34,882 nucleotides of DNA from Anaerolineae bacterium (GTDB lineage Bacteria; Chloroflexota; Anaerolineae; Anaerolineales; Villigracilaceae). Positions 8,992 to 15,647 of this stretch are shown piece by piece. Under the pieces are notes generated by a model, which saw only the letters and a list, made by a program, of their open reading frames with translations, had not been told where the DNA came from and did no database searches. The stretch is taken from positions 1 to 34,882 of the forward strand of contig JAKEFL010000150.1 in the NCBI GenBank assembly GCA_022616105.1, written 5' to 3'. The position numbers and the translations under genes are program-made. The first letter of the stretch is position 1. Every line of letters starts with the position of its first letter.

Positions 8992-9089
8992 AAACACGAA
9001 GAGCACAAAGGACTCAAAGGTTTGTAAAATTGCACAACCAATTACTCCTTTTGAATTTCCTTCATGCACTTTGTGTCCTTTGTGTTTAA
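8992..9089. repeat. Imperfect inverted repeat (AAACACGAAGAGCACAAAGGAC / ...GTCCTTTGTGTTTAA)
   Basis: aaacacgaagagcacaaaggac ... cactttgtgtcctttgtgtttaa in the cobT-cobS intergenic region. Confidence 0.65.
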
Positions 9090-10150
9090 TCACTTTTCTC
9101 ACTCACACCTGCTTCATCGAACGTCGCCATCTCGCGCAAAATACGCGTTGAGGCTTCGATCAAATGAAATGCCAGTGCCGCGCCTGTTCCCTCGCCGAGA
9201 CGCATGTTCATATCGAGCAATGGATTCAAGCCCAGCCATTCGAGCATCAATTTGTGTCCGCGTTCCTGCGAGACATGCGCGGCGATCATATAATCACGCG
9301 TAGCAGACGCAAGAGCAACAGCAATCATCGCCGCCGCAGTGGATATAAACCCATCGACAACTACGGGTTTGCGATTTGCCGCGGCTGCCAATATCACGCC
9401 AGCCAATCCACCGATCTCAAAACCTCCCACCTTTGTAAGCACATCAAGCGGATCGTTTCCATTTGGTTTATTGACATCCAACGCACGCGCAATCACAGCG
9501 ATCTTCCTTTTCAATCCTTCATCATCCACACCTGTGCCGCGCCCCGCGATATTTTCGGGAGGCTGATTCATCAATGCGCACGCAATTGCCGCAGCTGGAG
9601 TCGTATTGCCAATGCCCATATCTCCCGTTGCAAGGATGTCTGCGCCGCGTGCGATTTCCGCTTCGGCGATTTCGATTCCTCTTTGGATGGATTCTTCCGC
9701 CTGCTCAGGCGTCATCGCGGGACCTTGAGCCAGGTTCGCCGTTCCCGAGCCGATTCTGCGCTCGAGTAGGTCACGCTTCAAGCGTGACCTACTAATTTCA
9801 CCGGCAATACCCATATCCACAACTACTACCCGCGCATTTGCCTGACGCGCCAATACATTGATCGCCGCGCCGCCTCGTAAAAAGTTGGACACCATCTGCG
9901 GTGTGACCTCAGCAGGATACGCGCTCACACCTTCACGTGTCACACCATGGTCAGCCGCCATCACAATGACAGTCTTACGTTCCACCGAAGGAAGCGGATT
10001 CGCGGTGATCCCAGCGAGTTGAATCGAAAGTTCCTCCAACCGACCTAAACTCCCACGTGGTTTGGTCAATGTATCCTGACGCGCCCGCGCAGATTCCATA
10101 GCTGCATGATCGAGAGGTTTGATTTGCTTAATAGTTTCTTCAAGTTCCAT
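9086..10150 (-). CDS. cobT: Nicotinate-nucleotide--dimethylbenzimidazole phosphoribosyltransferase
   Basis: RQDTLTKPRGSLGRLEELS, VIVMAADHGVTREGVSAYP, MLRGGAAINVLA-like segment, TGDMGIGNTTPAAAI. Confidence 0.96.
   Translation of the reverse strand: MELEETIKQIKPLDHAAMESARARQDTLTKPRGSLGRLEELSIQLAGITANPLPSVERKTVIVMAADHGVTREGVSAYPAEVTPQMVSNFLRGGAAINVLARQANARVVVVDMGIAGEISRSRLKRDLLERRIGSGTANLAQGPAMTPEQAEESIQRGIEIAEAEIARGADILATGDMGIGNTTPAAAIACALMNQPPENIAGRGTGVDDEGLKRKIAVIARALDVNKPNGNDPLDVLTKVGGFEIGGLAGVILAAAANRKPVVVDGFISTAAAMIAVALASATRDYMIAAHVSQERGHKLMLEWLGLNPLLDMNMRLGEGTGAALAFHLIEASTRILREMATFDEAGVSEKSD
9765..9793. repeat. In-frame perfect palindrome inside cobT (14-bp arms, 1-nt centre)
   Basis: agtaggtcacgctt-c-aagcgtgacctact; encodes SRSRLKRDLL on the minus strand. 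Confidence 0.95.
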
Positions 10151-10172
10151 GGAATCCTCTTGCAGAGTTGGA

Positions 10173-10210
10173 GATTGCTTCGTCAGCCCTTCGGGCTTCC
10201 TCGCAATGAC
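10173..10210. repeat. Half-copy of the TCATTGCGAG element
   Basis: gattgcttcgtcagcccttcgggcttcctcgcaatgac matches ggattgcttcgtcagcaaagaacgcttcctcgcaatgacg at 3111-3150. Confidence 0.75.
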
Positions 10211-10213
10211 ATT

Positions 10214-10747
10214 TCAAAACTCAATCCCTGGCTGAGCCTGGATTCCCTTTTGATAGGGATGCTTCACCTCCAACATTTCTGTCACCAGATCTGCGTACTC
10301 GATCAGCGCTGGAGGTGCATCGCGTCCGGTGATGATGAGATGCGAATCTTCGGGCTTGTTTGCTTTCAACCATTCAATGACCTGGTCAGTATTCAGCCAG
10401 CCATAATGCAGCGTGTATGTAAATTCATCCAGGATGATCACATCATAATTTCGGCTGGCGATTTTTTCCTTTGCAATCTCCCATCCGTTGATTGCATGCG
10501 CAATCGTCTCATCCATATCTTTGGATGTCCATGTGAAGCCATCGCCCGTGGTAAACCAGTCAATGCCAAGTTTTTTCGCGGCTTTGATCTCGCCCCATTG
10601 ACCTGTCTCCGCTTTGATGAACTGTACCACGCAGATTCGAAAGCCGCGTCCCCAGGCGCGCAGCAATATTCCAAACGCGGATGTGCTCTTGCCTTTGCCA
10701 TTACCGGTATTGACAATGACCAGTCCTTTTTTGACCTTCCTATTCAT
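10214..10747 (-). CDS. cobO: Cob(I)yrinic acid a,c-diamide adenosyltransferase (CobO/BtuR type)
   Basis: [77 protein letters not shown]. Confidence 0.95.
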   Translation of the reverse strand: MNRKVKKGLVIVNTGNGKGKSTSAFGILLRAWGRGFRICVVQFIKAETGQWGEIKAAKKLGIDWFTTGDGFTWTSKDMDETIAHAINGWEIAKEKIASRNYDVIILDEFTYTLHYGWLNTDQVIEWLKANKPEDSHLIITGRDAPPALIEYADLVTEMLEVKHPYQKGIQAQPGIEF

Positions 10748-11573
10748 TTTCCTTTTTGCTCCAAATCTTCTGAATGGAATTGCTCAACCATTGTGCTGTA
10801 TCCATCATGGATGGGCCATCATGAATGAGATTGTGATTGGGTTGTATATCTGCCTGAATGATCGGAAAGTCCCAGCCGCGTTCGGCTTGTAGAGCGGCAG
10901 GGTCTATTGGATACTGAGGTTCCGAATAGATGAGAAAAATATCGGGATTTATCCTTTTTACTTCATCGAGGTCAAGTATCAGATAACCATTGCGAATATG
11001 TCCAAAAATATTTTCTCCACCCGCGGTTTCGATCAGGTCGTGGACGAAGGTGAGTCCACCTGTCATGCGGGCGTGTTTGCCGAACCAAAGTTCGGTGTAG
11101 ATGCGAGGCTTGGAGATTGGCCCATTGGTCTTGAGGTCAAGGAAGATGCGATTCCATTTATGAGTCAGGGCGCGGGCGGCAGACATATCATCCACTAACG
11201 CACCGAGCGCCATCACGTTTTCCAAAATCCCATGCAAGCTGTTGGGTAGCGGTAATGCATACACGGGAATACCTTGCTTTAATAGTTTGCGTGCCAGCCC
11301 GCGCTGAACACCAGTAGTGATGAGAAACAGATCAGGCTGGACAGCGCGGAGCTGCCTTTCATCCACCGACAGGTAATCGCCGACGATGGGAACCTGCAAG
11401 TTGGGAACAAAGTTCGGACACCAGGAAGAGATAGCCGCAATAGAGTCGCTGTATCCCATGTGGACGAGTGCTTCGGTTAGACCTGATGCAAGACTAACGA
11501 TGCGGCGAGGTTTGACAGGCAATTCAACGAACGTGCCAAGAGAGTCACAATACACGCGCAGGGTTTCGCTCAT
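10740..11573 (-). CDS. BtuF-like cobalamin/siderophore binding-fold protein with no apparent signal peptide
   Basis: [27 protein letters not shown]...LFLITTGVQ; start set at [13 protein letters not shown] (11573) rather than the upstream ORF Met. Confidence 0.85.
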   Translation of the reverse strand: MSETLRVYCDSLGTFVELPVKPRRIVSLASGLTEALVHMGYSDSIAAISSWCPNFVPNLQVPIVGDYLSVDERQLRAVQPDLFLITTGVQRGLARKLLKQGIPVYALPLPNSLHGILENVMALGALVDDMSAARALTHKWNRIFLDLKTNGPISKPRIYTELWFGKHARMTGGLTFVHDLIETAGGENIFGHIRNGYLILDLDEVKRINPDIFLIYSEPQYPIDPAALQAERGWDFPIIQADIQPNHNLIHDGPSMMDTAQWLSNSIQKIWSKKENE

Positions 11574-11581
11574 ATGATGCG

Positions 11582-12571
11582 TCACCAAAGTCCCTGTGTT
11601 TTGGATCGTCGCAATACCCATAAAAAGAATGGAGCGCCTGCCAATGCAGTGACAATACCAACAGGTAATTCCTGTGGGGCAAGCACAACACGCGCAATGA
11701 CATCCGAGACCAATAATGCTGTCGCACCGCTCAGAATGGATAAAGGGAGTAGACGCCTGTAATCAGGACCAAACCAAAGCCGCGAGAGATGTGGGACGAT
11801 CAGTCCGATGAATCCAATGATTCCAGAAAAAGCTACGGCGGAAGCAGTTGCCAGCGAAGCGGAAATCAAAATGATCCGTTTGGTGCGCGTGACATCCAGA
11901 CCAAGCTGTTGTGCCTGTTCATCGCCAAATTGAAGCAGGTTCAAGGCATGTCCGTTCAATAGTATCGTTCCAAGACCAATAAGCAGATAAGGTAACATCG
12001 CCAGCGTGAATGTCCATCCCAGTTGGGTCGAGCCTCCCATCAACCAGCTCATCGCCCGCCTCAATTCCCCATCCGAGCGGAGCATAAGGAACGACATCAA
12101 TGAAGTGGCAAACGACGAGATTGCCACGCCTGCCAGGATCAAATTGGTGATGGGCGCGGTTCGTCCCACGCGCGCTAGAAAATAGACAATCGACACTGTT
12201 AGCAACGCGCCGATAAATGCCGCTAACGGAATCGCCATTAATCCCCAAAATGTGTAGGGCCATTTGACCGTCATGGCAATAACTGCGCCCAAGCCTGCGC
12301 CCGAGGCAATACCGATCAAAAATGGATCTGCCAGTGGATTGCGAAACAAGCCCTGATACGCCGCGCCGCTTCCACCCAGTGCCATGCCTGTCAGCGCGAT
12401 CAACACGGTGCGCGGCAGACGGATTTTCCAGATAATATGACGCGCCAATTCCGTTCCGCGTCCCTGAATGGCGGCAAGAATTTCGTCAAATGGAATAAAT
12501 ACCGAACCAATTGCCAGACTTAGCAACAAAGCGAGAAACAAAAAGAAAATGAAGATCAGCAATGGACGCAT
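11582..12571 (-). CDS. btuC: FecCD/BtuC-family ABC transporter permease
   Basis: IWKIRLPRTVLIALTGMALGGSGAAYQGLFRNPLADPFLIGIASGAGLGA; GFIGLIVPHLSRLWFGPDYRRLLPLS. Start reassigned to MRPLLIFIFF (12571); the longer ORF overlaps btuF. Confidence 0.93.
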   Translation of the reverse strand: MRPLLIFIFFLFLALLLSLAIGSVFIPFDEILAAIQGRGTELARHIIWKIRLPRTVLIALTGMALGGSGAAYQGLFRNPLADPFLIGIASGAGLGAVIAMTVKWPYTFWGLMAIPLAAFIGALLTVSIVYFLARVGRTAPITNLILAGVAISSFATSLMSFLMLRSDGELRRAMSWLMGGSTQLGWTFTLAMLPYLLIGLGTILLNGHALNLLQFGDEQAQQLGLDVTRTKRIILISASLATASAVAFSGIIGFIGLIVPHLSRLWFGPDYRRLLPLSILSGATALLVSDVIARVVLAPQELPVGIVTALAGAPFFLWVLRRSKTQGLW

Positions 12572-12580
12572 GGAATTAGT

Positions 12581-12618
12581 AAACAGATATACAAGTAGAT
12601 CTACTTGTATATCTGTTT
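12581..12618. promoter_or_regulatory. 38-bp perfect palindrome in the btuF-btuC intergenic region
   Basis: aaacagatatacaagtaga|tctacttgtatatctgttt, 19-bp arms with no spacer, ending about 10 nt upstream of the btuC start. Confidence 0.9.
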
Positions 12619-12632
12619 TTCCAGATTTCTTT

Positions 12633-13553
12633 TTATGGCGTTGGCACCAATTCGGGATGCAGGATCGCCAACAAATCTTCCAATCCATCCACCAAACGCG
12701 GACCCGGGCGGCTGGCAAGGTTGTCATCAAAGGGAAAAATTTTTCCTTCCTTTACAGCAGTCAGATCACTCCAACCTGCGCGCGCACCAATCGATTCGAC
12801 CGTCACACCAAAGGCCGTATCGCCCAAAATGATGAAGTCAGGGTCTTGCGAAACGATCTCTTCCACGCTGATCTGCGCAAATTGATCACTCAATACACCG
12901 CCGATGTTCACGCCGCCTGCCATGGTGATCATTGTATCCATGAACGTGCCGGGGCCTGTCGTCCAAGGCTTGACAGGGTCGGTGCCGTCAATTTCATAGA
13001 AAGCTGTTGGCTTTTCAGTGACGCCAGCGACTGCCGCCTCCACGGCTTCCACGCGCTGGGTCAACGATTCGACCAGTGCCGTCGCTTCCTCTTTGTGACC
13101 AGTCATTGTACCCGCAAGTTCAAGTTGATCGAACATATCCTTGAAGCTGACGGGGTTTGCAAAGTAATACACCGCGATGCCCAAATCCTCTAGAGACTTG
13201 ACCTGTTCGGGTGTATTGATCTCTGCGGCAACCACCAAATCAGGTTCAAGCGCAAGGATGGCTTCAGTGTTCAAATCACTAAATGTGGAGCCAATGCTTG
13301 CCACGTTTTGTGCCTCCACAGGGTAGTCTGAAAAGTCATCCCGACCCACAACCTGCGAACCAGCGCCCACTGCAAAGAAAACTTCAGTGAGCGACGGCGC
13401 AAGCGAGATCACACGCTGTGCGGGTCCTTCAAGTTTGACCTCACGACCAAGTCCATCTGTAAAGGTCAATGCCGCGGGTGTGGGTGTAGCTTGAGGTGCA
13501 CACGCAGCCAGCAGTACAAGTAGTAAAGTGAAAAGTAAGGTTTTTCGTAACAT
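12633..13553 (-). CDS. btuF: Cobalamin/iron-siderophore ABC transporter substrate-binding lipoprotein
   Basis: Lipobox signal MLRKTLLFTLLLVLLAACAPQ; GLGREVKLEGPAQRVISLAPSLTEVFFAVGAGSQVVG. Confidence 0.92.
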   Translation of the reverse strand: MLRKTLLFTLLLVLLAACAPQATPTPAALTFTDGLGREVKLEGPAQRVISLAPSLTEVFFAVGAGSQVVGRDDFSDYPVEAQNVASIGSTFSDLNTEAILALEPDLVVAAEINTPEQVKSLEDLGIAVYYFANPVSFKDMFDQLELAGTMTGHKEEATALVESLTQRVEAVEAAVAGVTEKPTAFYEIDGTDPVKPWTTGPGTFMDTMITMAGGVNIGGVLSDQFAQISVEEIVSQDPDFIILGDTAFGVTVESIGARAGWSDLTAVKEGKIFPFDDNLASRPGPRLVDGLEDLLAILHPELVPTP

Positions 13554-13566
13554 GTTCTTCTCCTGG

Positions 13567-13592
13567 GTAGCAACGACTTAAGTCGTTACTAC
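13567..13592. repeat. 26-bp near-perfect palindrome next to the btuF ribosome-binding site
   Basis: gtagcaacgactt/aagtcgttactac, one mismatch. Confidence 0.8.
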
Positions 13593-13601
13593 AGTATTAT
13601 G

Positions 13602-13630
13602 GGAATCAAAATCCCCAGCCGAAGCCGGGG
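13602..13630 (-). terminator. Putative riboswitch expression-platform terminator with UUCG loop
   Basis: Minus strand ccccggc-ttcg-gctgggg followed by attttgattcc. Confidence 0.6.
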
Positions 13631-13679
13631 AGGTTGGAGAGGCTCGCTTTGCGCCGAACAGCGTCGTCCTCCACCTCCT

Positions 13680-13860
13680 TTCCGCGAGGGTGTGGTGAAC
13701 CGACCAGAGCGGGCGACCTGACTTCATTAGTTGGATAGTTACATAGTCTGATAGTTTTGTAGTTCAACCACCAAACTACCCAACTATGTAACTATCCAAC
13801 TAAATTCACAGTTGCGCGACAGTGCTGGACTCACACCAGCTTCGCCGCTTGCTGATCGTA
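13680..13860 (-). ncRNA. Cobalamin riboswitch controlling the btuF...btuD operon
   Basis: Minus strand reads GGCGAAGCTGGTGTGAGTCCAGCACTGTCGCGCAACTGTGA-[variable stem-loop]-GAAGTCAGGTCGCCCGC, matching the conserved core and B12 box of the B12-element; lies upstream of B12 transport/salvage genes. Confidence 0.88.
13727..13803. repeat. Octanucleotide-periodic palindrome (21-bp perfect stem) in the riboswitch variable stem-loop
   Basis: ttagttggatagttacatagt (13727-13747) / actatgtaactatccaactaa (13783-13803). 8-nt phasing: ttggatag ttacatag tctgatag ttttgtag ttcaacca ccaaacta cccaacta tgtaacta tccaacta. Confidence 0.92.
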
Positions 13861-13877
13861 TTTGAATTGTTTGTATT

Positions 13878-15110
13878 TTATGCCGCGTTCACACGAAAGT
13901 CAATGACTGAATTTTTCGCGCGTAAGAGGATGACAGTGATTACAATCGTTACAAGAATCAACGAAATATTCCCGGGGCGGCCAAAGAGTGCAATCATAAA
14001 CGTTGGGGTGAGATAACACACGATCACAACGATCTTTTGGGTTAGATTGCTTTTTGTATTGATAAGAACTGTAAACGGAACCAGCAGCAGGATGAAATCG
14101 TAGTTGTAAAGATAGGGACTGACAAGTAACGTGATTAATAATGCTGACGTAAGAAATAGTGCAGGTGATTTCAACAATGTATTTCGAATCGAATAAAACA
14201 TTACGCCAAAAATAATCAGCAATCCCACGGCGATAAACATTGCTTTGGTAAGCGACCCGTCGAAGAACCACCTCGACAGCCATACAGGCAGACTGGCACA
14301 TTCCGAGCATGACGAAACGTTCCCTTCACCTTGATAATTCAACAGCATTTTCGGATACGCAATAGGCCATGCAGGGTCTGCGATAAAGCCAACGATGAAA
14401 AGGAAGCCTCCCGCGATCAAAATGGATCGGATCGCGCGCCGCCCGAACCCTTCGACTGGCGATACATCGCCGCTCAGGGCAAGCCTGCTTCTGTTTACAA
14501 TCAAATACAGCAACGCCGAGAGCAGAATCAGCGCGCCGATATGCGGCTTGAATGTCAATAGAACTACGCCAAGAGTAGTCAATGCGGCATTCTCTTTCCG
14601 CAATGAATAAATCAATAACGATGTGCCAAGCAGCACAGGGAAACTATATTGCCCGACAGATAACGCTCCCAAAACGGGCAAAAAGAACAACGCGAGAGGG
14701 AAGGCAATCAATCTCAACCGCCCTTCCCACCCGTCCGTGAGAAACCAGATGGAGAAGAACAGCATAAGGAGATTAATTTCAAACCATAATGTCCCTGCGG
14801 CTTTAGCGGGCAGAAGCCCAAGATAAAACGTGCTGAGCGCATACCAGGGCGGATATGGAAAGCGCGCCAAAAAGAATTTTTCGGGAGGCAGACCAGATGC
14901 CTTTACTGCGATGGCTTCCACTGCTTCAAGATCGTAGATGGGAACGCGGTTCACCAACGCTAAATCTGTGTTGTAGATCGCGCTGAAATCAGAGTGGACA
15001 GGAAGCGAATTGGGAACGTAAAGGGCAACTACGAGCATGAGGGTGGCAATTACACCAAATAAAACAAATCCCCTCACGGCAGTCATCGTTGCCGGTTTCG
15101 TTGAAGTCAT
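13878..15110 (-). CDS. Polytopic membrane protein, GT87/DUF2029-like
   Basis: FPYPPWYALSTFYLGLLPAK, LGALSVGQYSFPVLLGTSLLIYSL, LGVVLLTFKPHIGALILLSALL. Start likely 15110 (MTSTKPATM). Confidence 0.7.
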   Translation of the reverse strand: MTSTKPATMTAVRGFVLFGVIATLMLVVALYVPNSLPVHSDFSAIYNTDLALVNRVPIYDLEAVEAIAVKASGLPPEKFFLARFPYPPWYALSTFYLGLLPAKAAGTLWFEINLLMLFFSIWFLTDGWEGRLRLIAFPLALFFLPVLGALSVGQYSFPVLLGTSLLIYSLRKENAALTTLGVVLLTFKPHIGALILLSALLYLIVNRSRLALSGDVSPVEGFGRRAIRSILIAGGFLFIVGFIADPAWPIAYPKMLLNYQGEGNVSSCSECASLPVWLSRWFFDGSLTKAMFIAVGLLIIFGVMFYSIRNTLLKSPALFLTSALLITLLVSPYLYNYDFILLLVPFTVLINTKSNLTQKIVVIVCYLTPTFMIALFGRPGNISLILVTIVITVILLRAKNSVIDFRVNAA

Positions 15111-15145
15111 TGAAGGAATTGTAACTAAAATCCACAAGCTGGCAA

Positions 15146-15154
15146 TGTTATAAT
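15146..15154 (+). promoter_or_regulatory. Extended -10 promoter (TGtTATAAT) for hicB
   Basis: tgttataat about 27 nt upstream of the hicB ATG; no convincing -35. Confidence 0.5.
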
Positions 15155-15180
15155 CAACGGGACGAAAGAAGGAGCAATAC

Positions 15181-15405
15181 ATGGTAATGCAGTTGAAGAT
15201 TATTGTTGAAAAGCATTCTGACGGTTATGTTGCCTATCCGCTCGGGCTTAAAGGAGTTGTAGTTGGCGAGGGCGATTCCTATGAAGATGCTCTCAATGAC
15301 GTGAAATCTGCCATTCATTTTCATATCGACACATTTGGGCATGAAGTTTTTGAAGAGGGAGAGGTGCTGGAAGCCTTCGTTGCTGAAGCGGGGGTTACCG
15401 TCTGA
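15181..15405 (+). CDS. hicB: HicB-like antitoxin (short form)
   Basis: QLKIIVEKHSDGYVAYPLGLKGVVVGEGDSYEDALNDVKSAIHFHIDTFG, immediately upstream of hicA. Confidence 0.88.
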   Translation: MVMQLKIIVEKHSDGYVAYPLGLKGVVVGEGDSYEDALNDVKSAIHFHIDTFGHEVFEEGEVLEAFVAEAGVTV

Positions 15406-15644
15406 TGGCTAAATTTCCCGTGGATGCTCCAATTGATAAAGTCATCAAGGCTTTTGAAAAATTGGGGTTCCGTCTTATTCGGGAAGGTAATCACATTGCT
15501 ATGCTTCGTGAAAATCCAGATAACACCCGTATGCCGCTTACCATGCCTAATCATCGCAGGATAAAGGGCTCAACTCTACGCACTATTCTGACTCAGTCCG
15601 GAATCTCTCGCGATGAGTTTTTAGACATTTACGAGAAACTGTAA
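15405..15644 (+). CDS. hicA: HicA/YcfA-family mRNA interferase toxin
   Basis: KVIKAFEKLGFRLIREGNHIAMLRE...MPNHRRIKGSTLRTILTQSGISRDEF; GNH catalytic His present. Confidence 0.93.
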   Translation: MAKFPVDAPIDKVIKAFEKLGFRLIREGNHIAMLRENPDNTRMPLTMPNHRRIKGSTLRTILTQSGISRDEFLDIYEKL

Positions 15645-15647
15645 GGT

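Noticed and set aside
9164-9769. 201-aa plus-strand ORF opposite cobT
   Set aside because: Fully antisense to cobT, Cys/Arg/His-rich composition typical of a shadow frame.
10106-10828. 240-aa plus-strand ORF opposite cobO
   Set aside because: Antisense to cobO and adjacent genes, no domain signature.
12468-13193. 241-aa plus-strand ORF opposite btuF/btuC
   Set aside because: Antisense to clear btuF/btuC reading frames and spans the 38-bp palindrome; no domain signature.
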